Of a stretch of 64,000 nt of DNA, positions 9,365-20,353 are shown in pieces. Below the pieces are notes generated by a model. It was not told where the DNA came from, searched no databases, and was given only the letters and a program-made list of their open reading frames with translations. Location of the stretch: positions 3,589,932 through 3,653,931 of the forward strand of contig NW_020312859.1 in assembly GCF_003265705.1 (NCBI RefSeq). The letters are read 5' to 3'. The position numbers and the translations under genes are program-made. Each line of letters opens with the position of its first letter. The stretch's first letter is position 1. This DNA is from Callorhinus ursinus (lineage: Eukaryota; Chordata; Mammalia; Carnivora; Otariidae).

Positions 9365-9604
9365 TGTTCTTTTAATTCTTGACAGATAATATTGATGAAA
9401 ATATAAATTAGACTACTGAGAGGTTTTAAATAACAGAATCACTTGAACGATGTGCATGAAGACTAAAGCCCTGTCTCCCTTAGGTTCTGGAAGGGAGGTT
9501 CAAGTGTCTTACTCTCAGGTCCTTCGTTGTCCTTTGTAAGCTGGATCCTGGGGTGAAAAAGGGAGTAAATCTGCAGCTGATGGGAAAGGACGGGTTTGGA
9601 ATCC

Positions 9605-9795
9605 CTCAGGCCTGGACTTCTGACTCGGCATCAGGACTAACGGCTGTGCAACCTTGGACAAGACACTTCACCTCTCTGAGCCTCAGTCTCTCCAGCTATG
9701 AAATCTGTAGTATTCCCTCCTCTTACAGAGTTCTGGTAAAAAATTAAACGAGTCCCTCTCTAGGGAATGGGCAGTGCTTGACCACAAGCACTATG
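9605..9795 (+). repeat. MIR
   Basis: GTGCAACCTTGGACAAGACA, CTTCACCTCTCTGAGCCTCA and CTCCAGCTATGAAATCTGTA are the MIR core and its 3' side. Confidence 0.72.
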
Positions 9796-9882
9796 TATGT
9801 TCTTGCAGGATGGCAAACAGCTGGCAGAGTGCGAACTCAATTATGTAATGATCACAGAGCTACACATCCATATATGTATAGC

Positions 9883-10105
9883 AGGGTTTCTCTGTCTTGG
9901 TACTACTGACATTTGAGTTGGAAAATTCTTTGCGTGGGGTGGGGGGACTGTCCTGTGCATTGTAGGTTGTTTAGCAGCACCTATGGCCTCTGCCTACTAA
10001 ATGCCAGAACAATCCCTCCTAGCTGTGAAAACCAAATATGTCTCTGGACATTGCCAAAAGTCCCCTGGGGGACAAAATTGCCCCCAGTTGAGGACTGCTG
10101 GAGTA
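9883..10105 (-). mobile_element. MER20 DNA transposon
   Basis: Reverse-complement MER20: CAGGGTTTCTCTGTCTTGGT, GACTGTCCTGTGCATTGTAG, TGTTTAGCAGCACCTATGGC, GACATTGCCAAAAGTCCCCT and GTTGAGGACTGCTGG. Near full length. Confidence 0.88.
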
Positions 10106-11244
10106 GAGATGCAGAAGAATGCTTTCCAAAAGCGGATGATTTTTATCTCTGGGTGGTGAGATTTGGGGGACCTTTTTTTTTTCTTTATTCATTAGCCTGT
10201 CTTGCATCTTTGAATGCAAAATCTACAAAAGTCCATGCATTAAGATGGTGAATACAACACAAATGTTCAGTGTTTTATTTTATTGTTATTTATTTTGTGA
10301 AACCAGAGGCCAAGCAGCACTTCCTCTCTTCTCTACTCTGGCCCCTATGAGGAGACACTTATTCAAACCCCTTTTGTGTGTGACTAGTTAGCACATGGTG
10401 AGAGCACCATCGAGATGGGCTTTCTGTCCCTCCTTTGGCTTTTTACTGCAGGAGAGCACGGGGTGATTAGTACAAAGTCTTCTTCCCCAGGGCAAGCAGA
10501 ATGGGCAAGTCTTTGTACAAAGATGTTAACAACTTCATGATTTTATTTCAAATGAACAGACATGCAATTTGTTAACAAAAATCTACCGAAGAAGCATGCA
10601 TTAGGCAGTAATCCACCTGAGCTGCTATGCTTGTGGCAAAAATCTCAAAGACCCCAAAAGCGTAGCATCATCATGTTTACATCACGGCTCTGAAGTGAAC
10701 ATGAAATGTGCCATTGAGACTGATTTCTCCATTATCCTTTTGCGTTCTGATTTTTAAAAGAGATCAAAATTCCATTTTTCCTGAAGAAAGGGAGCACAGA
10801 TTCACAGATTTCATTACCAACTTAAAACAAACTGAGCGAAAAATTAGGGAGAATGTTTTTTCAGACGCAGCAAAGGCCTCTTTTTAAAACCAGCAAACAT
10901 CTGTGCACTTAAGTACCTTCTGTTAAGGTTTAAGGAAGTCAGTTTTTGGAATATGTGTGAGTTCATTGACTCTGCCTCACTTTCAAATTCTGAATAAGAA
11001 ATGAAGAAATCATCCTTCAGTTTTTAAAAAGTGTAAAAAAAATGATACATCTGCCAAGAAAGTTTGGATGGGGCATTCAGATCTTATAATAAACAGATGC
11101 AGAACGCAGTATTAGGCTGGAACTGGGCCAGACACTGGGGCAGCATTTGGATTTTCTGTTCTGAGTTTTTATTTATTAACTTAGAAGTCACATCTAGTGC
11201 TCTTTTTCTAAGTGTAAAAGATATTTGCTCACGTTAAAGCTCTG
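10106..11244. other. Low-repeat stretch, AT-rich, candidate conserved non-coding DNA
   Basis: About 1.1 kb with no transposon or exon that I can recognise. The part at about 10540-11080 is AT-rich and looks unlike decayed repeats. No reading frame is convincing. Confidence 0.35.
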
Positions 11245-11405
11245 CTCTCAAATACAGTAGCCACTAGGCATGTGGGGCTATGGAAAAGTTAATTTCAATT
11301 AATAAAATCAAATAGAAAATTCAGGCCCTCAGCCATATCATGCATGACACATTTCAAGTGCCAATAATTACTTCCTACCATATTGCACAGCGCTGCTCTA
11401 TAGGG
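11245..11405 (+). mobile_element. Ancient DNA transposon fragment (hAT-like)
   Basis: CTCAAATACAGTAGCCACTA, then ATTAATAAAATCAAATAGAA, and the end CACAGCGCTGCTCTATAG match a common mammalian element whose ends read CAGTAGCCACTAG and GGACAGCGCTGCTCTA. Related to 46905-47215. Confidence 0.55.
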
Positions 11406-12084
11406 TTTGGAAAATAAAGACACACATAAAGGAGAAATGATAAAAGGATCTTATCCCTGCCGCCCACACCTAAGGACCACTGTTGTTGGAATATGGTGGA
11501 TTTCCTCCTGATCTTTTTTGTTCAGTACTTGCCATATAAAAATGAAAAAGCTGTTCTAATTGGGCTATAGATTATGTATAGTAAAGCAGCTTCTTTGTAT
11601 ACCTTATTTCCCACCTAAACTTTTATCATGAGTTTTTTTTCCCATCTTAAAATACATTCTTTGAAAACACGATTTATCAAATTTTCTGCTGCGAAGATTA
11701 ATTCTTTTTTTTTTAAAGGATAATTCTTATTGTAGGAAATTGAAGTAAAAGGGAAAGCAAAATTCTCCCTGAAATCTCACCACTCAGAGATAAAAATCTT
11801 CAACCTTTTGGTGAGCATTCTTTCAGATATTTCTTTGGGTATAAATACACAGATGGGCATATAAATAGTCAGCTTTATTAGGGATATTTCCATGTCAGTG
11901 AATCTAGAGATACATTATCCCTTTTATTAGCTACAGATTGTTTCGAGGCGCAGATGTCACGTTTGACTCTTGTTGCTACATCTGATCAATACCTCCCGCC
12001 TTCTTCAGTGTTCTCCCCTTCGGGATTTCCCCCCCTTTTTTTCCTCCTTTTCCTCCTTTCCACTCCTCCCTCCTTCCATAAATG
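11406..12084. other. Eroded old repeat pieces and a pyrimidine-rich run
   Basis: CTCACCACTCAGAGATAAAA and TTTCAGATATTTCTTTGGGT look like an eroded old mammalian repeat that I cannot name. 12000-12080 is a pyrimidine-rich run. No gene. Confidence 0.3.
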
Positions 12085-12462
12085 TTTTCTGTACTTGTCC
12101 CTCTGCAGGTGTCAGGGATAGAACAGTGAAGAGAGTAGGGAGGTTCTTGCTTTCAAGAAATTTGTATCCCAGTGGAGGAGGCAGAAAAGAGAATAGGCAA
12201 AGGGGAGAAATATTAACAAATCACAGTTCATGACAGATCGGGGGAAGTGCTGGAAGGAGGCAGCCTCGCTGGAGTCGGTGTGGATGGTTCAGTCCTCACA
12301 CTTGGCCCTGCTGCCCCCTGGGGGGGGGTGGTTCTGGGCAGTGCGGAAGGCAGGTGACTGTCCCAGGAGAGGAACGAACCAGAGTGAAGTGCTGTTTCTT
12401 GGATTGGAGTGGTCGGGAAGGCATGAGACCTGGGGTCCAGATGCTGACATTGCTCTAGACCA
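12085..12462 (-). repeat. LINE L2 fragment
   Basis: GTGTCAGGGATAGAACAGTG, TTGTATCCCAGTGGAGGAGG and the following purine-rich part match reverse-oriented L2. A MER20 begins where it stops. Confidence 0.6.
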
Positions 12463-12661
12463 GTGGTTCTCACTTGGGTGTGATTTTGTCCCCCTGGAGG
12501 ACATTGGACAATATCTAGAGACATTTTTCGTTGTCATAACTGGGGAGGGGGGACATGCTACTGGCATCTAGTAGCTAAACTTCCTGCGGGACCATCTTCA
12601 CAATAAAGAGTTATCTGGCTCCAAATACCAGTAGTGCCAAGGTTGAGAAACCCTGCTCTAG
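12463..12661 (+). mobile_element. MER20 DNA transposon
   Basis: CAGTGGTTCTCACTTGGGTG, GGACATTGGACAATATCTAG, TTGTCATAACTGGGGAGGGG, CTACTGGCATCTAGTAGC and GTTGAGAAACCCTGCTCTAG. A central ~20 bp (the 'GCTAAACATCCTACAATGC' region) is partly lost. It sits inside L2-like sequence. Confidence 0.87.
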
Positions 12662-13117
12662 AAGGTGCCAGGATTTAGGGTGGAGAGGGAGACTGAGTTG
12701 GGAGGTGGTGGTTGGGGGGGAGAGTCTTTAGGATGAGGGATGGTGTGATGAGGAGGGTGAAGAGAGCTTGAGGAAACAACTTTACCTGGGGCAGGAAAAC
12801 CTGGCCAGGGAACGGCAGTGAGGAGCAACGAGGATGCTTACCACAAATTTGGACCCCATGGGGGAGAGGAGAGGGCTGCAGGGCATGTGCGGTTCTGGGG
12901 GACAGAGAACTTCAGCTGAGACAAAAGGGGCAGTTGCTGAGCGTTTGGTGAAGTGGTTGAGCATGGGGGTGAGTTCGCTTACTTCAAAGAGGGGTTCCTG
13001 AGGGCACAGGGAGAAGGTCTGGGAGGGAGGGGTGTGATGGAAGGTAGGTCCGGCTAGAGAAAGCCAGGAGCGGGGCCATGGTGACCACTGAGGCAGGGAC
13101 AGGTGTGATCAGTTAAA
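12662..13117 (-). other. Purine-rich stretch, possibly L2 continuation
   Basis: GGTGTGATGAGGAGGGTGAA and similar G-rich text are compatible with reverse L2 continuing past the MER20, but it is too decayed to be sure. No gene. Confidence 0.3.
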
Positions 13118-13262
13118 TTCTTTGTGAGCCAGGAGGTCTGGGTTCAAATCCTATCACTGCCATAAACCAGCAGGGTACGTTTGGACAGTTGATTTGACCT
13201 TTTTGAGCATTAGTTTCCTTCTTGGCAGGGTTGCTGGGGAGATTAAATACGATTAGGCATGG
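13118..13262 (+). repeat. MIR
   Basis: GTCTGGGTTCAAATCCTATC, ACTGCCATAAACCAGCAGGG and GGGGAGATTAAATACGATTA. The MIR core is readable. Confidence 0.75.
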
Positions 13263-13684
13263 GACAGCTCTCTGTCCACTCTCAAGCGCCATTCCCACGG
13301 GAAGTGGAGTGAGTAAGAACCCTTGAAAAAGAGACAGAATTGCCCCATGGGGTTTTTGAGCGATGGGTGCTGACCAGACACAGCCTGCGAGGGGATGCGA
13401 GAGATACTGTGGATTTGAAATGTCACCAGAACAGGCTCTGCCGGTGATATTTCTGCACTCACTGCCCAAGGCTGAGTCACGAGCACAGCTGATAGGACTT
13501 GAGACCTTCACACTTCTCCTGGAAGCAGAAGGGCAGCAAAACCATGAGGATGGAAGCTGGAGGAAGAGCCCTGCTGAATAAGTGTTCTCACTCACGCCCG
13601 GTCCCTTCTGGGCCACCGAACCCCATGGGGTGGAGGGGTTGGGAAACGGAGAGCATAGACTGCTCACCTGGGAGTCGTTCTTTC
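13263..13684. other. No recognisable feature
   Basis: Unique-looking; overlapping short frames on both strands (up to 184 codons) have no recognisable domain and cross the neighbouring MIR. Confidence 0.4.
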
Positions 13685-13835
13685 TTCATATGATCTCATT
13701 AAATCTTCACCTTGATCTTGAGGGCAGCCATTTTTAGCCCCATTTCACAGGTGAGGATGCTGAGACCCAGTGGATGAATTGGCAGGCCTTGGGTCACACG
13801 GCTCACAGAGGGCTCTGGTAGAATTTAAACTCAGG
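13685..13835 (-). repeat. MIR
   Basis: ATGATCTCATTAAATCTTCA, CCCCATTTCACAGGTGAGGA, TGCTGAGACCCAG and GGGTCACACGGCTCACAGAG: reverse MIR. Confidence 0.78.
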
Positions 13836-14140
13836 CCAGTCTTTCCTATTCCAGGAAAGATTCTCTTCCCCTCATGTCTCCCCTGCTTCCTTCAGGAACT
13901 GGTTGCTGGAGAAGGCGTTAGTTTTTTTTTAGATAGGAATAACAAGGGCTGTTTGGGACCCGGGCCTCAAAGAGCCAGTGATTGTGGCCCAATGGCCAGC
14001 GGGGTGAGCTGAGTGGGGACAGGTGGTAGCCAGCCTGTAGCTGAGCCCGAGGCTTCATTCCTCCATACACCCTCCATCCCAGAGAGAATCGCTTTCTCAT
14101 TTCTATAACCGTGAATTTGTCTTCCAAGTGGGATTTTGTT

Positions 14141-14225
14141 AGGGTGACCAACACGTTCCGGTTTGCCTGAGATTTTTCTGGTTTTAGCACTGACAGTCCT
14201 TGGCCAGCTGGGACGGTTGGTCACC
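14141..14225. mobile_element. Palindromic MITE with GGTGACCAAC ends, second copy
   Basis: AGGGTGACCAACACGTTCCG at one end and GGACGGTTGGTCACCCC at the other, with GGTTTTAGCACTGACAGTCC between. Shares order and ends with 1449-1560. Confidence 0.62.
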
Positions 14226-15089
14226 CCAGCCAAACCACGTGCTCCAGCCAGCTCCCTTCCTCTCTTCACAGAGCCCATGGCTTCTAACAAGGGGTGCTCT
14301 GGTTCCCCATTGGCCCTCTCCCTTGGGATTGAAGGCAGGCATTAGGTGTTTCTGGTTCTCCTGACCCGCAGTACCATCAGACACCATCAGTGCTCAAGCT
14401 TTTGTTTGTATAAGTAGGATGACGAAGCAGAAAGAGCAGGGTGGCCGTTGACATTGGGCAGTGAGGAGACTCGCCTCTCCAGCTGTGGTCGGTGGGCCAG
14501 CCACACCAACAACATTGGGATCTTGATAGAAATGCAACATCCCAGCACTCCCTGCCAGGTCCCTGCCTTCCCTCCCCCAAGACCTGCTGACTCAAGATCT
14601 AACATGTAATGGGCTCCCCATGTGATCCTTGTGCTCATTGGGGTTTTACCCCTCCCATCAAAGAGGATCGTGTTCCCCCTTCCATCCTCAAGCTGAGATG
14701 AGCCCCCACCTCAAACCGACTAGATGGTGGTCTCGCAGAGCTGCTGCTGGACTCACAGCCCATGCCTATGAAGGGTTCTTCATTTCATCATGCTTAGGTT
14801 CTGATAAATTATTGAACCAGGTGAGAGTTTCCTTCCATCTCCCTAAAGTAGATTGGGAGAAGCATCCAGTACATCAAAACCTCTCTCCTTTCACTCAAGC
14901 CCAAGGTCACCTCTAGTCAGGATGGAGGGAGGGAGATTTTAGCCCACACTGAATGCATTCTTCCATTCTCCCTTAAGGATGGAGCCATTCTGCACTCACG
15001 CCCTGCTTTAGGCCATGAATTATTGAAATCTGAGAAACTTGAATTTGGTCAGTCACGTAGGCTGGGGGTGGGGGCAGAGAGCAGTGCCT
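14226..15089. other. No recognisable feature
   Basis: About 860 bp of unique-looking sequence; no domain in any of its short frames. Confidence 0.4.
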
Positions 15090-15965
15090 CAGAATAGTGT
15101 TTTATTTTTCTTTGAGAAATTAGAACAAAATAAAAATACAAAAGTAATGAATTGGCATGTTCACTGCTGGGATAAAAGCTGTGGACATCTTGTTATATTT
15201 ACTTCAAGTATATTTTTAATGCAAGATAAAACATTACAAAGTTGAAGCACCCTTTGATTGACATCCTCAAGTTTTATCCTTTACCCCTTTCCCAGAATCT
15301 GCCCCTATCATGACTTTCATGAATAGCTGTCCTTCCTTCTGGGCAAACTTTTAAAAGATATTGTTTTGAAACCTTTGTATTTTTATATACATACATAATG
15401 TATCATAAATAATAGATACATGGTATTATTTTGTGGAAATGCATTTCAATATTTCCATAATTTGCTCTGGGTCCCTTCACACCTGGCTTTTTTCACATAA
15501 GGCCATTTTTGACCTCTATTCTTGTTGATAAATTTCTCTCTAATCCATTCACTCTAACTGCTGCAAGGTATTATATCACACGGTTAGGCCATGTTTTGTT
15601 TCTCATTTTCGCCTTGCCGCATATTTAGATTGTTTCCAATTTTTCACCTTAACAAACAATGCTACAATAAGCACCCATGCCCTGGGTCTCATCCCCCACA
15701 CGTGGCAGCGTTTCTTTGGGGCATGTCATGAGCCATGGAATCATTATGTTGTGTAATATGCGCACTTTCCATTTCACTAGGTATTTCCAGTTGCTCTCCA
15801 AAGTCGCCCTAACGATTTACATTCCCAGCAACAGCATAGGGGAGTACAATTTTCTCCACATCCTCTCCAACGCTTGATATTGTCAAAATTTTTTATTGTT
15901 GCTAGCTCCATGGGAGAAAAATGGTCTACCTGTGTGGTTTTCATTTGCCAGTAGTTCCCTTTTGG
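15090..15965 (-). mobile_element. Old L1M 3' end (ORF2 C-terminus and 3' UTR)
   Basis: TATTATATCACACGGTTAGG, GATTGTTTCCAATTTTTCAC, AACAATGCTACAATAAGCAC, TTACATTCCCAGCAACAGCA and TTCTCCACATCCTCTCCAAC give the classic reverse L1 3' landscape. Diverged, no open frame. Confidence 0.78.
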
Positions 15966-15989
15966 TTGGAGGGAGTCCTGGCAGGGTAG

Positions 15990-16100
15990 GGCGAGGTCTG
16001 AGCTGAGATCAGGAGGCTTAGATTTCTTATCTAGCTCTGCTGCCCACTTGGATTTGAGCTTAGGTGAGTCCCTTTCTCTCTCTGGTCTTCTCTGAGGTGG
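15990..16100 (+). repeat. MIR
   Basis: CTAGCTCTGCTGCCCACTTG and GGTGAGTCCCTTTCTCTCTC in MIR order. Confidence 0.55.
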
Positions 16101-16420
16101 CTGTCTCTAAGAGGGATATCACAAAGTGGGCAGGACTCATCTGATCCATGGTATTTGAGGTTTTGAAAGGACGAGACCTGCACAGGGAGACCCCACCGCC
16201 ACATAGCACATGTGCTAGATCCTGGGGTGACCTCGTAGTAAATGATTCTTGAATTAGTGAAAAGGCTGCTGCATGGAAATCAGAAGAAGCAGGTTTTAGT
16301 CTAGGCTTTAACATTTGCCTACAGTGTAGCTGTGGATGGATGGCCAGGTATTGGCAATCTGTTAGGGCTCAGCATGAAGGTCTATCTGCTTCAAATGTGG
16401 AATTTGAAAAATAAGGCAGA
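16101..16420. other. No recognisable feature
   Basis: Unique-looking short interval between MIR and L1; no gene. Confidence 0.35.
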
Positions 16421-16693
16421 GGATCGTGGGGGAAGAGAGGAAAAAATGAAACAAGACGAAACCAGAGAGGGAGACAGACCATAAGAGACTCTTAATCTCA
16501 GGAAACAAACTGAGGGTTGCTGGAGTGGTGGGGGGTGGGAGGGATGGGGTGGCTGGGTGATAGATATTGGGGAGGGTATGTGTTATGGTGAGTGCTGTGA
16601 ATTGTGTAAGACTGATGAATCACAGACCTGTACCCCTGAAACAAATAATACATTATATGGTAATGAAAATAAATAAATAAATAATTTTAAAAA
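16421..16693 (+). mobile_element. Carnivore L1 3' UTR end, 5'-truncated
   Basis: AAGAGACTCTTAATCTCAGG, AACAAACTGAGGGTTGCTGG, GGGTGATAGATATTGGGGAG and CCCTGAAACAAATAATACAT end in an AAATAAATAAATA tail. Its body is about 90% like the block at 26940-27115 of the L1 at 26658-28410. The flanks AAGGCAGAGG and AAGGCAAGGAGG suggest a degraded target-site duplication. Confidence 0.82.
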
Positions 16694-16962
16694 AAGGCAA
16701 GGAGGCCCCCACATGGGGAGCCCAGGTGGAAGGTCATTACCCTGACAGCACCCAGCCCTGGGCCAGCTATACGATCTGGGCTCCAAGCGCAGCTCTGGCC
16801 AAGTGTATTTCCTGAGGCTGACTCTGTTTGCTTTTGGCTTTGGCTTAAATGGTGTTTTGAGAAGTAGAGGAAGTGGGTTCACCTGAGATTGAGCTCATTT
16901 GGCTGCTTCAGGATTGGCAGGAGTTTGGCTCAGGGACCTGGAGACCTGATGGGTAGGAAGAT

Positions 16963-17090
16963 AGGGTTGCCAGATTCAGCAAAAAAAATAACTGTATTTG
17001 AGTGGGATGTAATTTATACTAAAAAGTTACTCACAGTTTATCAGAAATTCAAATTTAACTGGGCATCCTATATTTTATTTGGCAACCCTA
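16963..17090. mobile_element. Palindromic DNA transposon (MER53-like)
   Basis: Ends are AGGGTTGCCAGATTCAGC and TTATTTGGCAACCCTA, inverted and flanked by TA. The interior has ACTAAAAAGTTACTCACAGT and AGAAATTCAAATTTAACTGG. The family name is from memory and should be checked. Confidence 0.65.
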
Positions 17091-17217
17091 GGTAGGAGGT
17101 GACAAGTCGCTCAATGTAAGAAATAACTGAAGATAGGATAGTTTAACTTGACAAGTAGTGAGCATCTTGTTGCTGAAGGTATACAAACACAGGTTAGATA
17201 AAGCATGAGTGGAAGTG

Positions 17218-17218
<1 letters not shown>

Positions 17219-17262
<44 letters not shown>
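17219..17262 (+). repeat. (TG)22 microsatellite
   Basis: An uninterrupted TG run of 44 bp. It creates a Cys-Val poly-dipeptide in both overlapping frames, which are artefacts. Confidence 0.98.
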
Positions 17263-17266
<4 letters not shown>

Positions 17267-17282
17267 AGTCTTATAGTCTAAG

Positions 17283-17455
17283 TGAGATCCCTGGACTAGC
17301 AGCATTAGCATCATCTGAAAACTTGTTAGAAGTGCAAATTCTCAAGTCCAGTCCCAGACTCACTGCATTGGAAACTCTGAAGGTGGGGTCCAGCAATCTG
17401 TGAGGTGACAAGCCCCCCAGAGGATTCTGATGCATGGTCAGATTTGAGAACCAGG
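17283..17455 (-). mobile_element. MER5A (hAT-Charlie MITE)
   Basis: GACTAGCAGCATTAGCATCA, CTTGTTAGAAGTGCAAATTC, GACTCACTGCATTGGAAACT and TTTGAGAACCAGGG. Near full-length reverse copy. Confidence 0.82.
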
Positions 17456-17754
17456 GAACAGAGGATTAGATTAGAAAGCTGACTTGAGATCCCGAAACCA
17501 TGGCTTTGAGCTCCCCTTCCTGGGGGTAGAGGGAAACTGGAAATGGCATTGGGATGAGAGTGTGGCAGGGGAGAGGTGACTGATGCCCTGGGGGGGGCGT
17601 GTCCAGCACAGAAGTGAGGGCCCTCTTTCTGGCTTCCTCACATGGCTGAGAGAGGAGAGAGAGGGAGAGAGAGAGTGAGCAAGCACAAGTAAGCCAAGGG
17701 AACTTGGTGATTGTTGTTAAAGAATTGCATTTTTTAACAAAAGGATTTTTAAGC
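17456..17754. other. Unique-looking interval with a (GA)n run
   Basis: Contains an impure GA run at about 17645-17682 and a G9-type run near 17590. No gene. Confidence 0.4.
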
Positions 17755-17995
17755 ATCTATTTGGGTCAGGAGTCAAGGGAAAAACTCAGTTTCTGCTTTC
17801 AAGGACCTCAGTCAAATGGAGGAGGCAGATATCTATAAAACAGGCTGGAATGCATACAGGCAGTTTTCTGTGCTGAGAACAAAGGCTGGACCACGTGGAA
17901 GAAGGAGGATTCATTTTGACTGGGGGGCGGGGGTGGGTTGGGTTGTGGTGGGTGACATGCTGCTTCAGCAAGGACATTCTTGGAAAGACCTTCCA
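17755..17995 (-). repeat. LINE L2 fragment
   Basis: TCAGTTTCTGCTTTCAAGGA, then CTCAGTCAAATGGAGGAGGC and GGTGACATGCTGCTTCAGCA resemble reverse L2. Confidence 0.45.
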
Positions 17996-19019
17996 AGCCA
18001 CAGATATGGCTTGCATATGGAGGCAGAGGGCAGCGTGGGGCACTTGGGCAATAGTCTGCCTTTTCTCACCATCCGAGGTGTCCATGGGCTGTCTTGAACA
18101 GCAGTGAGTGCCCTGTCCTTGGAGACATGCAAGCAGAGGCTTCAGCATCACTCTAGCGCTGGATGGAAGGATGGTCTGTGGGACCTTCCAGGATGAGTGT
18201 CCCCCGCCCCAAGCATTGTCTAGCTGCTTCCAGGGTCAGCTGTGGGTAGCCCGGACCCTCTAGCTCTGGTCCTCATTGTGTCTGCCTCTCTCTGCACCCC
18301 AGTCCTACTAGGTAACTGCCTTCTACACAGTACTCACCAGTGGGCAGAAAAGAGTGGCTGTAGGGGCCAGACATTAAATAAATGAAAGCCAACAAGGGAC
18401 AAGATGGAAGAATCCAGGCCCCACCCTATGTGTGCACAGAATGTGCTTTTGTAAAGAACAGCTTTATTCTCTTCCTCTGCCTCTATTGAGAGGTTCGTGG
18501 ATTTTCTAGATCACCTTGTACTTAGCCCAAGGGTTGTGTTTGGCATCTCTATGGACGGCTTTGTGGTTGCTTGCTGCTCACAGTTCCCTCCTCTGGCTGC
18601 ACTACAGAGCCAACAATCCCTGTGCAACCTGCTTTGGGGTGTGGGCTTTCGGGGGTCTGGGGAACACTGAGGCCATTTCTTTGCAGCTTCACAGTTGCCC
18701 CGATTGTGAGCTGAACTGCTTTCCTGGCAGCTGGCTGCTTGGCATCGGGAAACATGGCTCCACTGTTTGCTGTCTTCATAGGCTCCCTTTTGGTAACAGA
18801 ATGTTGGCTCTGTTCAATCTGGCTGTGGAATTTTGTCCAGGTTGTTAACAGCCTCATAAACATCTACCTTCCTTTTTCTCCCTGATATTTCTGGTCCACT
18901 GTCATGACCAAAGGCATGAAATCTTCACTATTATGACTGCCAACCCTAGTCATATTTGTATAGCACTTACAGCATACAAAGCACTGCCACGTGCCATATC
19001 TCGGCCTCTGAGTGCTCAG
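17996..19019. other. Mostly unique-looking sequence
   Basis: No exon recognised. A short reverse MIR/L2-like patch (GTATAGCACTTACAGCATAC) occurs at 18945-19015. A 110-codon plus frame at 18516-18848 has no recognisable domain. Confidence 0.35.
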
Positions 19020-19112
19020 TGTTGTCATCTGTAAAATGGGAGTAATGACAGTTTATAGTTAGTGACTTGATACATGTCAAGCTTTTAGAACAATGGCAGA
19101 CACTCTATAAAT
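19020..19112 (+). repeat. MIR fragment
   Basis: GTCATCTGTAAAATGGGAGT followed by ACTTGATACATGTCAAGC and TAGAACAATGGCAGACACTC. Confidence 0.68.
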
Positions 19113-20142
19113 GTGATCTATTTTCACTTTTTGAAGTAGGAAATCCCCCAAAGAATGGAAGGGGCTCCAGTCACCAACAGTGGATGAGGAGGTTTGTGCT
19201 GCCCTGGATACGGGCAGTAACGGGGAGCATTCTCTGTAGTGAATATAACAACTATAATGGATTCTAAGCCATGTTGATGGTGAAACTCTCCTTCACCTTG
19301 GAATATTCAGTTGATCTACTATCTCAATGGCTCTGCTCACAGTTGGGTTTTAATAATGTACATGTAAGTTTCAAATTAGCATATTTCAATCACCCTTTCC
19401 TAAACATTGTGTTTCACAGGGATGCCAATTCATACAGGTCCCTGTTATAGTCATCCCTCTACTTACATGGGGTGAGCTCCATGTGTCCATTTTGAAGGTA
19501 AGTTCCAATGACCCAGAATCATCCAAGTTTGCTTTGGGCTCAGTTCGGGTCTCTGATGCCTGCAGTATGCATGTTCCTGCATTTAAACAGTTGGCTTAAT
19601 ATCCACAGTGATAGCCCAGTAATTAAATGATGAAGGGCTCTCCAGTGACTTTGATTCTATCATTCTGTAGGACCACTGGGAGCTTTTATTCATGTTTAAG
19701 ATTTAGAATGGTGAAATAGGGCATGGCTTTGAGTGGGAAAATTTTTGCTTGGCAAGTGCAAATTTTACTTCCTACAGTAAATATTTTATTGAATCGGAAT
19801 AACATATGTAACATCACAATTTTTCCTTTATATGTAAGTTGATCATTGTTATTGATTTTAAAACTAAAGGGCGTGTCAGGGAGGTAAAGATGGTTAGTGG
19901 TTATTCCATGATTATTATCAGAAATATTTTTGCCATAGAGTGGAGGGGGTGTATTAAAAAATAATCCTCTCCTATGTAGTGATACTGACTATATAATAGG
20001 CTCCGGGGGGAGGGGTCCCTTGTACACAGTATCTCATTTAATACACAGGTTGGCCCAGGGAGGGAGGGCTTGTTTTTCCTGGTTTGTGTTTTGAGTTGGT
20101 CCAGTTCTGCTAATGATACAAAACTTAAAAACATTCCTTATT
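19113..20142. other. No recognisable feature
   Basis: About 1 kb of unique-looking, moderately AT-rich sequence; no gene. Confidence 0.4.
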
Positions 20143-20339
20143 TTTTTTTTTAGGATTTTATTTATTTATTTGACCGAGAGAGAGAGAGCGAGAGAGGGAA
20201 CACAAGCAGGGGGAGTGGGAGAGGGAGAAGCAGGCTTCCCACGGAGCAGGGAGCCCGATGCAGGGCTCGATCCCAGGACCCTGGGATCATGACCTGAGCT
20301 GAAGGCAGATGCTCAACGACTGAGCCACCCAGGCGCCCC
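20143..20339 (-). mobile_element. Can-SINE
   Basis: TAGGATTTTATTTATTTATT, GGGAACACAAGCAGGGGGAG and GAGCCACCCAGGCGCCCC. The perfect target-site duplication is AAACATTCCTTATT (20129-20142 and 20340-20353). First SINE after an empty 10.8 kb. Confidence 0.95.
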
Positions 20340-20353
20340 AAACATTCCTTATT

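Larger units (their letters stand above)
8447..9440 (+). mobile_element. Old L1 ORF2 remnant with two SINE insertions
   Basis: GGTCATAACACTGCTATCAG, GGAATTCAAGGTAGACG, AATCCACAACCGAGATATAA and CCAACCAGAAATTGACAGAA match the L1 ORF2 region upstream of the RT core in decayed form, plus orientation. No open frame remains. SINEs interrupt it at 8779-8970 and 9173-9364. The right copy of the 45-bp direct repeat (8447-8491) is its start. Confidence 0.6.

Noticed and set aside
13113..13667. 184-codon minus frame
   Set aside because: It crosses a MIR at its 3' end and shows no domain; probably chance in GC-richer DNA.
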